The notes: a model not told the origin generated them from the sequence alone. DNA of 64,000 nt from Methylobacterium sp. 17Sr1-1 (GCF_003173775.1 NZ_CP029552.1:4405001-4469000); one strand, 5' to 3'; shown: positions 33,384-42,675, numbered from the stretch's first letter. Numbers and translations: made by a program.

Positions 33384-34837
33384 GTGGAGCCTGCGCGTGA
33401 GGCGCCGCGCCCTCCGCCGGGGCTCAGCGGCGGTACGGATTTCGTGCAGAACCCTGTTTTCGGAGGCCGCGCGAGGCGCGCCGGCCGGCTGCTCCACCTC
33501 TTCGCGCAGGATCGCCGCGGCACCGTCCTGGTCGCCTTCGCGATCGCCCTGCCGGTCCTCATGGCGTCGGTGGGCGCCGGCGTCGAGTACAGCCGGCTGC
33601 TTTACCGCAAGGCCCAGTTGCAGAGCGCCGCCGATGCCGGGGTGCTCGCCGGCGCCAACATGCTCAAGCTCGCCAATGCCGACGACGCCTCGGTGGCGAG
33701 CGTCACCCGGCAGACGATTCAGGCGCAGGCGCGCACGCCGGCCGACCGGACCAGCAGCATCACGGCCGAGATCGGCGACAGGCGCAGCGCCGTGTCGACG
33801 ATGATCGAGGAGACGGTGCCCTCGCTCATGGGCAAGCTGCTCAGCCTGCCCTCCACCACCCTGATCGTCAGCGCGAAGGCCCAGCTCGTCGGCTCGGCCC
33901 GCCTGTGCCTGCTCGCCCTCGACCCCTCGATCAAGGGGGCCTTCAATATGGAGAAGAATGCGAAGGTCACGGCCGACGGTTGCTCGCTCTACTCGAACTC
34001 CACGAGCCCGAGCGGCCTTCTGGGCAAGGACAGCGCGACCGCCCGAGCGACGTCGATCTGCTCGGCAGGCGGCTTCGACGGGTCCAAGGCCCTGTTCACC
34101 CCGGCGCCGATCACCGACTGCACGCCGATCGGCGATCCACTCAAGAACCATCCGCTGCCGACGCCGGATGCGAGCTGCGTGAGCTTGGGTTCATGGGTCA
34201 ACCCGCTCGGGAAGACGCCATCTGGCCCCAGCAACATCGTGACGGGGATCGTCACCCTCGATCCCGGCACCTATTGCGGCGGCCTGCGCATCACCGAGAC
34301 CGCCATCGTCAGGCTTCGTCCCGGCACCTACGTGATGAAGGACGGCCCGCTGATCGTCGACAAGAAGGCGACGATGTCGGGCGAGGGCGTCGGGTTCTTC
34401 TTCACCGGCGACAAGGGCGGGCTCCTGTTCGACAAGGACACGACGATCGGCCTCACCGCGCCGACGAGCGGCCTCATGGCGGGCTTGCTGATGGCGGAGC
34501 AGCGGACCGTCGTCGATCCCGTCCCGGTGCCGATCGAGGCCTGGGTCACGCCCCCGCCCCCCTTCCGCCGGGCCCGGCGCCGCCGATGCGGCAGTACCGC
34601 ATCATCAGCAACAACGCCCGCACGATGCTCGGCACCATCTACCTGCCGGCGGGCCGGCTGATCGTCGACAGCAGCCAGCCGGTCGCCGACCTTTCGGCCT
34701 ACACGGTGATCGTCGCCCGGCAGATCAACCTCTACGAGGGGCCGAACCTGACTCTCAACGCGAATTACGGCGCGACGTCGGTGCCGGTCCCCGACGGGGT
34801 AGGGCCGAAATCGGGCACGGCGGCGCTGCGGAGCTGA
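33384..34837 (+). pseudogene. TadG-like Flp-pilus assembly/Tad-domain protein, frameshifted
   Basis: A Tad-family protein with one N-terminal membrane helix: FAQDRRGTVLVAFAIALPVL, then ASVGAGVEYSRLLYRKAQLQ and SAADAGVLAG, the TadE/G hallmark. A beta-rich extracellular part follows (DPGTYCGGLRITETAIVRLR, GEGVGFFFTGDKGG). The first frame is sensible to about 34550, then becomes Arg-rich and stops at 34661. The frame offset by one base takes over (MRQYRIISNNARTMLGTIYL, ending KSGTAALRS) to 34837. The shift falls in CCCCC-G-CCCCCC at 34551-34562 and needs one missing base. GTG at 33384 is the longest start and GTG at 33444 an alternative. No other tad genes are nearby. Confidence 0.8.
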
Positions 34838-34843
34838 GCGCCG

Positions 34844-35890
34844 TCAGGAAATCCCCAAACCCCGCACCAGTGCGATGCTGACGAGGAGCAGGACGCCCAA
34901 GGAGGCGATGACCGCGAGGGTCACCCGCCCGCCGACCCGGGCCACCACCCGCACGTCGACCCCGAGCCCGAGGGCCGCCATGGCGATCACCGTCAGGATG
35001 CCGGCGGTGCGGGTGAGCGGCGCGAGCGCCGCGTCGGGCACGAGGCCCAGCGACCGGGCGGTGGCGAGCACGAGGAAGCCGAGGATGAACCACGGCACCA
35101 GCTTGAAGAAGCCGAGCTTCTTCCGCGCGCCGGCCGGGGTGCCGGGCTCGTCGCGCAGGCGCGGGGCCAGCAGCGACAGGCCGAGCACCACGGGCCCGAG
35201 CATCAGCACCCGCACGAGCTTGACCAGCGTGCCGACCTGGGTGCTGACGAGGCTCACCGGCACGGTGGCGGCGAGCACCTGCGGCACCGCGTAGACGGTG
35301 AGGCCGGCGAGGACGCCGTACTCGGTCGGGTTGGTGCCGAGGAGCGGGATGAGGAGCGGCAGACCGAGCACCACCAGCACGCCGAGGATCGCCGTGAACG
35401 CGATCGAGGAGGCGACGTCGTCGCCGCTCGCGCCGATCACCGGGGCCACCGCCGCGATGGCCGAGTTGCCGCAGATGGCGTTGCCGCAGGCGATCAGGAT
35501 CGACATCCGGGCCGGCAGCCCGAGCAGGCGGCCGATGGCGTAGCTGGCGATCAGCGCGATCACCACGGTGGCGACGATGCCGGTGAGCAGGGCCGGCCCC
35601 GAGGCGACGAGGGCGGCGAGGCTGATCGAGGCGCCAAGCAGCATCACGGCGACCTCGAGCAGCTGCTTGGCGCTGAAGGCGATGCCGATGCGCCAGCGCG
35701 GCCCCGGCTCCCAGACCGAGCGGATCGCGATGCCGGCGAGGATCGCGATCACCAGAGCCTCGACGTAGGGGTGGTGGACGAGGTGCTCCTCCGCCGCCTG
35801 GACCAAGCTCGCCGCCGCCGTGACGGCGACGCAGAGGGTGAGGCCGGGCAGGACCGCGAGCGCGGTCCGCCCCATCGCGTCAGGCCGCAT
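34844..35890 (-). CDS. yeiH: YeiH-family putative sulfate exporter
   Basis: Inner-membrane protein of the YeiH/UPF0324 family (348 aa) with about ten hydrophobic helices. Family marks include EALVIAILAGIAIRSVWEPG, FSAKQLLEVAVMLLGASISL, ILIACGNAICGNSAIAAVAP (the conserved CGNAICGNSAI) and GLGVDVRVVARVGGR. Some relatives are proposed to export sulfite or sulfate under sulfonate metabolism, but substrates are poorly established. The stop lies 6 bp from the end of the TadG-like gene (convergent), so the two transcripts probably overlap. Confidence 0.88.
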   Translation of the reverse strand: MRPDAMGRTALAVLPGLTLCVAVTAAASLVQAAEEHLVHHPYVEALVIAILAGIAIRSVWEPGPRWRIGIAFSAKQLLEVAVMLLGASISLAALVASGPALLTGIVATVVIALIASYAIGRLLGLPARMSILIACGNAICGNSAIAAVAPVIGASGDDVASSIAFTAILGVLVVLGLPLLIPLLGTNPTEYGVLAGLTVYAVPQVLAATVPVSLVSTQVGTLVKLVRVLMLGPVVLGLSLLAPRLRDEPGTPAGARKKLGFFKLVPWFILGFLVLATARSLGLVPDAALAPLTRTAGILTVIAMAALGLGVDVRVVARVGGRVTLAVIASLGVLLLVSIALVRGLGIS

Positions 35891-35971
35891 CGCCGGGCAT
35901 GCTCGTGTGGGCGGACCGTGCAGGGGTGAGGGACGCGCCGCGGGCGGGTCCGGCGCTCGGACGCGGGGACC

Positions 35972-36292
35972 TCACGGGCGGAAGCTCGTGCCGATGCCGG
36001 CCCGCGCCGGCTGGCCGAGCCAGAGCAGCGCCAGCCCGAGGACCAGGGCGATCGGGGCCGCCGGCGAGAGGGTGAAGGGGAGGCCGAGGAGCTTCCACAG
36101 CGTCGGCTGCCCGCCTTCGGCCATCGCCTGGAGGCTCGCGGCCCGGTCCTTCATGAGCGCCGCGGCAACGTCGCTGACCGAGGTGACGAGCACCGCGTTG
36201 TTGGCGATCGAGCGGGCGCCGTCATAGACGATCCCGACGAAACCGGCGGCAAGAAGCAGAAGGCCGAGGCAGCGGCACAGGAAACGGATCAT
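35972..36292 (-). CDS. Small membrane protein, possibly PetM-like (106 aa)
   Basis: Two hydrophobic segments: the N-terminal CLGLLLLAAGFVGIVYDGAR (residues 8-27) and the C-terminal APIALVLGLALLWLGQPAR (79-97). Between them is a soluble stretch with SVSDVAAALMKDRAASLQA. Alphaproteobacterial proteins starting like this are sometimes labelled PetM-like, but a role in a cytochrome complex is not supported here. It could be co-transcribed with yeiH downstream (81-bp gap). Confidence 0.65.
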   Translation of the reverse strand: MIRFLCRCLGLLLLAAGFVGIVYDGARSIANNAVLVTSVSDVAAALMKDRAASLQAMAEGGQPTLWKLLGLPFTLSPAAPIALVLGLALLWLGQPARAGIGTSFRP

Positions 36293-36448
36293 CCAGGGCT
36301 CCGGACCGCGCACCTCACGCGGGGCGCGCGGGACCTTGAGTAGAGAGACGGTCTTGCGGGCGCAAGCTTGAGCGCGGCACCGTGGCGGGTTGATCCGGGC
36401 GCGCCCCGCGTGCCACGGCGCGTTGCGACCGACAGCGAGGGGAGCGGC

Positions 36449-37144
36449 ATGAACGGCAGGACGGGTGGACGGCCGGAACTGGTGATCTTCGATTGCGACG
36501 GGGTCCTGGTGGACAGCGAGCCGATCAGCCTGGTGCGCCTGACCGAAGCCTTGCGGCGCATCGGCGTGCCGATCGACCTCGACACGGTGGCCCGCCGCTT
36601 CACCGGCACCAGCATGACCTCGATCATGGCGCATGTCGCGACGGATTACGGCGTGGCAGCGCCCGAGGGCTTCGTCGACGCGGTACGGGCCGACACCCTG
36701 CGGGCCTTCGACGCCGAGCTTGAGGCGATCAGGGGCGCCGGCGCGGTGCTGGGGGCGATGCAGGACCGGCGTTGCGTCGCCTCGAGCAGCGATCCGCAGC
36801 GCCTGCGCCACGCGCTCTCGCTCACCGGCCTCCTCGAGCACTTCGACGGCCACGTGTTCAGCGCCACCATGGTGGCGCGGGGCAAGCCGTTCCCGGACCT
36901 CTTCCTCTACGCCGCCGCCCAGATGGGGGTGGCGCCGGAAGCCTGCGTGGTGATCGAGGACAGCGTGCCGGGCGTCACCGCGGCGCGGGCCGCCGGCATG
37001 CCGGTGCTGGGCTTCTGCGGCGGCGGCCACTGGTCGCACGACCGGGCCGGAGCGGATCTTTTGGCCGCAGGGGCCCTTCGGGTTTTCGACGAATTCACCG
37101 ATCTGCCCCATCTTCTGGAGACCTGGGACGCGTCGTCCCGTTAA
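36449..37144 (+). CDS. HAD-superfamily hydrolase, beta-phosphoglucomutase/phosphatase type
   Basis: A 231-aa Mg-dependent phosphotransferase. Motif I FDCDGVLVDSEP is at residues 14-25, with the nucleophile Asp15 and acid/base Asp17. A helical cap (SLVRLTEALRRIGVPIDLDT) follows, then motif II in CVASSSDPQRLR, motif III Lys in ARGKPFPDLF and motif IV IEDSVPGVTAARAAGMPVLG. This is the subfamily of sugar-phosphate phosphatases and phosphoglucomutases. ATG 36449 follows GAGGGGAGCGGC, a strong ribosome-binding site. The substrate is not predictable. Confidence 0.9.
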   Translation: MNGRTGGRPELVIFDCDGVLVDSEPISLVRLTEALRRIGVPIDLDTVARRFTGTSMTSIMAHVATDYGVAAPEGFVDAVRADTLRAFDAELEAIRGAGAVLGAMQDRRCVASSSDPQRLRHALSLTGLLEHFDGHVFSATMVARGKPFPDLFLYAAAQMGVAPEACVVIEDSVPGVTAARAAGMPVLGFCGGGHWSHDRAGADLLAAGALRVFDEFTDLPHLLETWDASSR

Positions 37145-37270
37145 CGGACGGGGAGCCCTGGCACCGGATTCGCATTGACCTCCCGCACGCGCCCGGCACA
37201 TTCGGGACCGTCGCCAAGGCCGCGAGACCGTCCCAGCATCCCGTCGCCGCACAGCCAACCGGAGCCCGCC

Positions 37271-37849
37271 GTGAGACCAGCCCGCATCGTCGCCTTCTCG
37301 GGCAACGTCCGCCGCCCCTCCCGGACCCGCGCGCTGGTGGAGGCCGTGGCGGCCGAGCTCGGCCGCCGCCGCCCGATCGACCTGAAGGTCTTCGACCTCG
37401 CCGAGGTCGGCACCGGGCTCGGCGCCACCACGCGGCAGGCCCTGCCCCTGCCGATCGCCCACATGATCGAGGCGATCGAGGGCGCCGACGCGGTGATCGT
37501 CGGTTCGCCGGTGCATAACGGCTCCTATTCGGGCCTGTTCAAGCACGTGATCGACTTCCTGGAGCCGGCGGCTTTGGCCGGCAAGCCGGTGGCGCTCACC
37601 GCGACCGGCGGCGGCCCGCGCCACGCCCTGATGGTCGAGCACCAGTTGCGCCCGCTCTTCGGCTTCTTCACCGCCCACGTCGCGCCGACCGCGGTCTATG
37701 CCGGCGAGGCGGAGATCGAGAACGGGGTCGTCACCGACGAGCGCGTCGCCGAGCGGGTCGCCGCGGCGGCGTCCGAACTCGCCCATCTCCTCGACGTGGC
37801 GGAGGCCGCCCGCCGCGCCGGGGCCGGACGGGCGGTGGCGGGGCTCTGA
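37271..37849 (+). CDS. NADPH-dependent FMN reductase (flavodoxin fold)
   Basis: A 192-aa flavodoxin-fold reductase of the FMN_red/MsuE type. It supplies reduced FMN to monooxygenases such as those of sulfonate use. It begins RIVAFSGNVRRPSRTRALVE (the phosphate-binding loop SGNVRRPSRT), contains DAVIVGSPVHNGSYSGLFKH (the flavin-contact SPxxxGSY) and ALTATGGGPRHALMVEHQLR. The start is GTG at 37271. The nearby yeiH could fit sulfur metabolism, but there is no sulfonate operon here. Its 3' end is overlapped on the other strand by the MmcQ-like frame. Confidence 0.87.
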   Translation: MRPARIVAFSGNVRRPSRTRALVEAVAAELGRRRPIDLKVFDLAEVGTGLGATTRQALPLPIAHMIEAIEGADAVIVGSPVHNGSYSGLFKHVIDFLEPAALAGKPVALTATGGGPRHALMVEHQLRPLFGFFTAHVAPTAVYAGEAEIENGVVTDERVAERVAAAASELAHLLDVAEAARRAGAGRAVAGL

Positions 37850-38214
37850 AGGCGCCGATCGCCTGGACCGGCGAGAGCCCTTGATCGGCCCTGATCCGAC
37901 TTCAGGGCGCGGGCGCCGCCACACGCCATCCTGATGGCGCTCAGCGCCGTCGTGTCATCGATACGGGCCAGACGCACGAGGGTGCTGCCTCTACGGCCCC
38001 GACTGCCCGGGGCAGGCTCGAAGAGGTTCGGCTCTGCTTCGACGAGAACGGCCTGCCGCTCGGAACTGAGCCTCAACATGCCCCACTCGTCGTCAGGACA
38101 ACCGAGGGATGCGACGACCTTTTTCCTGATACGAAAATCGGCATGCCCCTGGTGCGAGCCTTCCACGACGTCGGGCTGGCCAAGCAAGATGGCCCGAGAT
38201 GCATCCGGCTTCAT
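37696..38214 (-). CDS. MmcQ/YjbR-family protein, possibly with a damaged C-terminus
   Basis: From ATG 38214 the first 97 residues match the MmcQ/YjbR (DUF419) fold well: PDVVEGSHQGHADFRIRKKV, VASLGCPDDEWGMLRLSSER, QAVLVEAEPNLFEPAPGSRG and RRGSTLVRLARIDD. Family members are small DNA-binding-like proteins of about 110-120 residues. After ALSAIRMAC (about 37924) the frame continues for 75 Arg/Ala/Ser-rich residues antisense to the FMN reductase, which is not family-like. The expected ending (AW plus a short basic tail) appears in another frame (WRRPRPEV). A small indel near 37925 has probably removed the original stop. The true coding extent may be only 37920-38214. Confidence 0.6.
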   Translation of the reverse strand: MKPDASRAILLGQPDVVEGSHQGHADFRIRKKVVASLGCPDDEWGMLRLSSERQAVLVEAEPNLFEPAPGSRGRRGSTLVRLARIDDTTALSAIRMACGGARALKSDQGRSRALAGPGDRRLQSPATARPAPARRAASATSRRWASSDAAAATRSATRSSVTTPFSISASPA

Positions 38215-38348
38215 TGCGCCCTCGCGACCTCGTCGCTCCACCCGCGCATTCCGCCGACGCCGACTCCTCGAACGTTCGCAAACCGCCCTCAGCAGCCCTT
38301 CTCACGGTCATACTGACTGGATTTGACCTGGCCCCCTCCCCGTCCGGG

Positions 38349-39362
38349 TCAGGCCTTCTGGAGCTTGCGATAAACCCTCCCATAGGCCGCGTAGCTCGCG
38401 ACGGTGCGGGCCATCATGGCGCGGCGGTTCGCGTCGAGGCGCGACAGGGGCCGGGCCGGGCGCCCGCCCCAGAGCCAGCCCGAGTCCAGCACCTGGCCCG
38501 GATCGGTGGCGCTGCCGGCGGCGAGCAGCACGTCCCCCTCCACCACCGTGCCGGGGGCGAGGCGCGCGCCCATGCCGATGAGGCAGCCCGGGCCGATGCG
38601 CCCGTCGCCGGCGGTGACGTTGTGGCCGAGCGTGGTGTCGCGCTCGATCACCAGGCCGCCGGCCTGGGTGTGGATCGCGCAGTTGTCCTGCACGTTCACG
38701 TTGGCTCCGATCACGATCGGGCTCAGCGGCGCCTCGAGGAGGCAGGAGAAGAACACGCTCGCCCCCGGCGAAAGGGCGACCCGGCCGCGGAGCCGGGCGG
38801 TGCGGGCGACGAACACCGCCGGATCGGGCGCGAAGTCGTCGCCCGGCGCGGCGGCCGGCTCGCTGGCGGCGGCCTCGCGCAGGCGCTCGGCCCGCTCGGC
38901 GAGCTCGCCCGGCGCGAGGGGGCGCAGGGGCCGGGCCGGGCTGCCGGCGCAGACGAAGCCCGCCGGCAGGGTGGTGCGCGGGAATACCGTGCTGCCGGCC
39001 TCCAGCAGCACCCCGTCCTCGATCAGGGACCCGTCGAGGACCACGCAGCCATCCTCGATCACGCCCTCGTCGCCCACCGTGCAGGCATGAACCACCGCGT
39101 CGCGGCCGACCGTGACCCGGTCGCCGACGATGCACGGATACATCTCGGCCGCGATGTGCAGGGTCGAGCGGGCGCCGAGCCAGAACCGGTCGCCGACGAT
39201 CACGTCGTGCCCGTCGGCGCGGATCACCGATTCGTCGCCGAGCCAAGCCTGCGCCCCGAGGCTCGCCCGCCCGATCACCGCGCTGCCGCGGCCGCACCAG
39301 ACCGGCCGGGCAGCGAAGGTGGGCTCCGTGTCGTCGAAGGGGAGGAGGAGGTCAGGGATCAC
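38349..39362 (-). CDS. Tandem hexapeptide-repeat protein, gamma-carbonic anhydrase-like
   Basis: A 337-aa protein with two left-handed beta-helix halves. The first is about 15-140 (GRGSAVIGRASLGAQAWLGD, EMYPCIVGDRVTVGRDAVVH, CVVLDGSLIEDGVLLEAGST). The second is about 175-305 (TARLRGRVALSPGASVFFSC, VIGANVNVQDNCAIHTQAGG, TTLGHNVTAGDGRIGPGCLI). The second half is the more like gamma-CA/YrdA proteins, which use His residues between subunits to hold a metal; only some are present (IHTQ, LGHNV). GTG at 39362 is chosen because it begins at the fold (MIPDLLLPFDD); ATG 39464 gives a longer, Arg-rich tail. Activity is uncertain. Confidence 0.8.
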   Translation of the reverse strand: MIPDLLLPFDDTEPTFAARPVWCGRGSAVIGRASLGAQAWLGDESVIRADGHDVIVGDRFWLGARSTLHIAAEMYPCIVGDRVTVGRDAVVHACTVGDEGVIEDGCVVLDGSLIEDGVLLEAGSTVFPRTTLPAGFVCAGSPARPLRPLAPGELAERAERLREAAASEPAAAPGDDFAPDPAVFVARTARLRGRVALSPGASVFFSCLLEAPLSPIVIGANVNVQDNCAIHTQAGGLVIERDTTLGHNVTAGDGRIGPGCLIGMGARLAPGTVVEGDVLLAAGSATDPGQVLDSGWLWGGRPARPLSRLDANRRAMMARTVASYAAYGRVYRKLQKA

Positions 39363-39499
39363 GGGTCGTCCTCCGTCCGGCCGGCCGGGCGGCCGGTCCT
39401 TCGCCCCACATCTACGCCGTTCCGCGCCCGCCGCCAGCCCCGGGTCCCGTCGCCGCCGGTTCATGCTAGAGAATGGCCCTGCCCATCGCCGGAACCGCC

Positions 39500-39955
39500 A
39501 TGACCCCTCGCCTCTCGATCCAGCCCGAGCCTTTCGACGTCGCGGCGGAGATCGCCGCCCTCACGGCGGAGCTCGGCGGGCGGGCGGGCGCCATCGTGAG
39601 CTTCACCGGCCTGTGCCGCGACGAGGACGGGCAACTCTCCGCCCTCGAGCTCGAACATTATCCCGGCATGGCCGAGGCCGAGATCGGCCGGGTGCTCGCC
39701 GAGGCGGCGTCGCGCTGGCCGCTGCAAGGGGCCGTCGCGATCCACCGCCACGGCCTGATCCGCCCGGGCGAGGGCATCGTCCTGGTGCTCGCGGCCTCCG
39801 CCCACCGCACGGCCGCCTTCGAGGCCGCGAGCTTCCTGATGGACTACCTCAAGACCCGCGCGCCGTTCTGGAAGCGCGAGCACCGCGCCGACGGTACATT
39901 GGGCGGCTGGGTCGAGGCGACGGAGCACGATGCGGCGGCGGCGGCGCGGTGGTGA
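39500..39955 (+). CDS. moaE: Molybdopterin synthase catalytic subunit MoaE
   Basis: Large subunit of molybdopterin synthase (151 aa). With thiocarboxylated MoaD it inserts the dithiolene sulfurs into precursor Z. Conserved parts are AIVSFTGLCRDEDGQLSALE, LEHYPGMAEAEIG, VAIHRHGLIRPGEGIVLVLA, SAHRTAAFEAASFLMDYLKT and RAPFWKRE, where the Lys of the KTRAPFWKRE stretch is catalytic. ATG 39500 gives the family N-terminus; ATG 39473 is an in-frame alternative. No moaD is adjacent. Confidence 0.93.
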   Translation: MTPRLSIQPEPFDVAAEIAALTAELGGRAGAIVSFTGLCRDEDGQLSALELEHYPGMAEAEIGRVLAEAASRWPLQGAVAIHRHGLIRPGEGIVLVLAASAHRTAAFEAASFLMDYLKTRAPFWKREHRADGTLGGWVEATEHDAAAAARW

Positions 39956-40034
39956 GGGTGTGAAACGGGGATTACCAAGAATTCGAGCGATCGGATCGAC
40001 GAATCGCTGACCGGCCTGATGCAGGATCACGGTC

Positions 40035-40454
40035 ATGTTCCACGATCACAGACACCCCGACCCCAGAGAGCCCGACTCCTTGGCGTTCGACCCGCTGAGC
40101 GCGCGCAGCCTCGCGGTGGCCTGCGCCCTCGTCGGACTCGTCACGCTCCTCCTCTCCGAGCGCCCGACGCCCGGGGGGGTGCTCCTCGCCTGGGCCGGTC
40201 TCGCCGGCTGGGCGCTGCTGCGCGTCGTCGGCCGGCGTCGCGCGCCGCAGCCCCTGCGCCGGACGATCCGCCCGCCGCCCGAGCCGATCATCGAAATCGT
40301 CGAGGTGAAGGATTGGACGCCCCGGCGCGAGGCCCCGGTGCTGGCCCTGCCGAAGCCCTTCACGGCCGTCTCGCCGGAGGGCGCGGAGGCCTGGAAGACC
40401 TCGGCGCATCCCGCCGTGCTCGCCGGCGTGCGGCGGCGGCGCGAGCAGGGCTGA
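40035..40454 (+). CDS. Hypothetical membrane protein (139 aa)
   Basis: Unrecognised. A short His/Asp/Pro-rich N-terminus (FHDHRHPDPREPD) precedes two closely spaced hydrophobic segments (LAVACALVGLVTLLLS and GGVLLAWAGLAGWALLRVVG), then a basic, Pro-rich cytoplasmic tail of about 65 residues. It stands alone between moaE and the AI-2E-type permease, which begins 88 bp downstream; co-transcription with the permease is possible. Confidence 0.6.
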   Translation: MFHDHRHPDPREPDSLAFDPLSARSLAVACALVGLVTLLLSERPTPGGVLLAWAGLAGWALLRVVGRRRAPQPLRRTIRPPPEPIIEIVEVKDWTPRREAPVLALPKPFTAVSPEGAEAWKTSAHPAVLAGVRRRREQG

Positions 40455-40542
40455 GCGGGATTTTGCGGTCGCCGAACGGCCGCGCGCGGCTATCTGTCCT
40501 GCACGGCGGCCGCGAGCGCCGCCGGCGGAGAGATCATCGGAC

Positions 40543-41694
40543 ATGGCCGTTTTCCCATCTCAGGACGCCGCTCACCGAGAGGCCCCCCGCACGGCATGGG
40601 CGAACACCCGCTCCCTCGTGCTCGCGGGCATCGGGGTGGTGTCGTTCACCGCGGTCCTGCTGCTGGCCTGGCACGCGGCCGACACGCTGCTCCTGATCTT
40701 CGCCGGCATCCTGTGCGCGGTCTTCCTCGACGGGCTCACCCATTACCTCGGCCGCGTCATCCCGCTCGGGCACGGGGCGCGGCTCGCGACCGTGAGCGTG
40801 CTGCTGGCGCTGCTCGTGCTCGGCATGGTCGGGCTCGGCGGCGCCACCGTGGCGGGGCAGGCGCAGCGCTTAGGGGAGACGCTGCAGAAGCAATCCGGCA
40901 CCGTGAAATCCTGGCTCGACGCCCGCGGGATCGACACCCGCTTCCTCGATTTCGGCAAGCTGAAGGAGGCCGCGGCGCAGCGCGATCCGAACTCGGCGGA
41001 GGACGGGCGCCAGAAGGGCCCCAGCGGCCTGCCGAGCCCCGGCACGCTCCTGTCCGGCGCGAGCAGCGTGCTCGGCCAGGCCTCGACGGTGGCGCTGGCG
41101 GTGTTCGGCGCCATCGGCAACGTGTTCATCGTCGTGGTGCTCGGTCTGTTCGTGGCGGCCGATCCGCGAACCTACCGCGACGGGCTGCTGCGCTTCGTGC
41201 CCTCGCGCCAGCGCACCCACGCGGCCTCCGTCGCCGACGACATCGGCATCACCCTGCGCCACTGGCTGTTCGGCCAGCTCGTCGTGATGGCGGCGATCTT
41301 CGTCTGCGTCTGGCTCGGCTTGAGCCTCGTCGGCATCGACGGGGCCCTGGTCCTCGGGCTCCAGGCCGGCCTGCTCTGCTTCATCCCGACCATCGGGGCC
41401 CTGGTCGCCGGCATCATCATCGTGCTGGCCTCCCTCGCCTCGGGGCTGCAGGGGGTGATCGCGGGCCTGTGCGTCTACCTGCTGGTGCAGACCCTGGAGA
41501 GCTACGTGCTGACGCCGTTCGTGCAGAAGCAGGCGCTCGACATCCCGCCCGCGACCCTGTTCGCCGGCCAGATCCTGCTCGGGGTGCTGTTCGGGCTCTG
41601 GGGCGTCGCCCTGGCGCTGCCCCTGATGGCGGTCTGCAAGGTGCTGCTCGACCGGCTCTACATCGAGGACACGCTGGGGGAGGATGCGGGCTGA
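40543..41694 (+). CDS. AI-2E family transporter-like permease
   Basis: Polytopic inner-membrane protein of the AI-2 exporter (TqsA/YhhT/PerM) family (383 aa), with about eight helices. The N-terminal pair is VLAGIGVVSFTAVLLLAWHA and LLLIFAGILCAVFLDGLTHY. A soluble loop with a Lys/Ser/Gly-rich insert is at about 105-175, followed by the conserved RHWLFGQLVVMAAIFVCVWL, CFIPTIGALVAGIIIVLASL and VYLLVQTLESYVLTPFVQKQ (the family's ESYVLTP) and LPLMAVCKVLLDRLYIED. The family was named for autoinducer-2 export, but many members move other ions or solutes. Confidence 0.88.
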   Translation: MAVFPSQDAAHREAPRTAWANTRSLVLAGIGVVSFTAVLLLAWHAADTLLLIFAGILCAVFLDGLTHYLGRVIPLGHGARLATVSVLLALLVLGMVGLGGATVAGQAQRLGETLQKQSGTVKSWLDARGIDTRFLDFGKLKEAAAQRDPNSAEDGRQKGPSGLPSPGTLLSGASSVLGQASTVALAVFGAIGNVFIVVVLGLFVAADPRTYRDGLLRFVPSRQRTHAASVADDIGITLRHWLFGQLVVMAAIFVCVWLGLSLVGIDGALVLGLQAGLLCFIPTIGALVAGIIIVLASLASGLQGVIAGLCVYLLVQTLESYVLTPFVQKQALDIPPATLFAGQILLGVLFGLWGVALALPLMAVCKVLLDRLYIEDTLGEDAG

Positions 41695-41718
41695 CGGCGC
41701 CCTCCCCACCGGGCTGGG

Positions 41719-42675
41719 TCAGGCGCTCTGCGGCTTCGTCACCTTGGCCTCGATCGCGTCCCAGACCGCGACCGCGAGGTCGGGGCCGCCGAGGCGCTTG
41801 ATCGCCCGGATGCCGGTCGGCGAGGTGACGTTGATCTCGGTCAGGTTGCCGTCGATCACGTCGATGCCGACCAGGATCAGGCCGCGGCGGCGCAGTTCCG
41901 GGCCGATCGCCGCGCAGATCTCGCGCTCGCGCGGGGTCAGCGCCGTCGCGCCGCCGGTGCCGCCCCGCACCATGTTGGAGCGGATGTCGTTGGCCGCCGG
42001 CACCCGGTTGACGGCGCCGAGCGGCTCGCCGTCGACCAGGATGATGCGCTTGTCGCCCTCGGTGATCCGCGGCAGGAAGCGCTGCACCACCCAGGGCTCG
42101 CGGAAGGTGACCGAGAACAGGTCGAACATCGAGCCGAAATTCGGGTCGTCGGGCAGCACCCGCAGCACCGCCGCGCCGCCGTGCCCGTGCAGCGGCTTCA
42201 TCACCACGGCGCCGTGCTCGGCCCGGAACTCCTCGATCTCGCGCTTGTCGCGGGTGATCAGGGTCGGGGGCATCAGCTCCGGATAGGCGGTGACGAACAG
42301 CTTCTCGGGGGCGTTGCGCACCTCGAACGGGTTGTTCACCACCAGCGTGTGCGGGTGGATCCGCTCCAGCATGTGCGTCGCCGTGATGTAGGCGAGGTCG
42401 AAGGGCGGGTCCTGGCGCATCAGCACCACGTCGACGGTCGCCAGGTCGACGCGCTCCTGGGCGCCGAGATGAGCGTGGTCGCCCTCGACGTCCTGCACCC
42501 GCAGGGGCTCGGCCCGGGCGGTGACGCGCCCGTCGCGCATCGAGAGCCGGTCGGGGGTGTAGTGCAGGAGCGTGTGGCCGCGGGCCTGCGCTTCCAGCAG
42601 CAGCGAGAAGGTGGTGTCGCCGGCGATGCGGATCGCCTGGATCGGGTCCATCTGGACCGCGACGGTAAGGGCCAT
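41719..42675 (-). CDS. gshB: Glutathione synthetase
   Basis: ATP-grasp ligase joining gamma-glutamylcysteine and glycine (318 aa). The N-terminal domain starts [20 protein letters not shown] and contains [20 protein letters not shown]. The ATP-grasp fold has [39 protein letters not shown] and [20 protein letters not shown], ending [20 protein letters not shown], with Asn and Glu metal ligands. ATG at 42675 matches the family start. Glutathione supports detoxification, including by the transferase at 4762. It converges on the AI-2E-type permease. Confidence 0.95.
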   Translation of the reverse strand: MALTVAVQMDPIQAIRIAGDTTFSLLLEAQARGHTLLHYTPDRLSMRDGRVTARAEPLRVQDVEGDHAHLGAQERVDLATVDVVLMRQDPPFDLAYITATHMLERIHPHTLVVNNPFEVRNAPEKLFVTAYPELMPPTLITRDKREIEEFRAEHGAVVMKPLHGHGGAAVLRVLPDDPNFGSMFDLFSVTFREPWVVQRFLPRITEGDKRIILVDGEPLGAVNRVPAANDIRSNMVRGGTGGATALTPREREICAAIGPELRRRGLILVGIDVIDGNLTEINVTSPTGIRAIKRLGGPDLAVAVWDAIEAKVTKPQSA

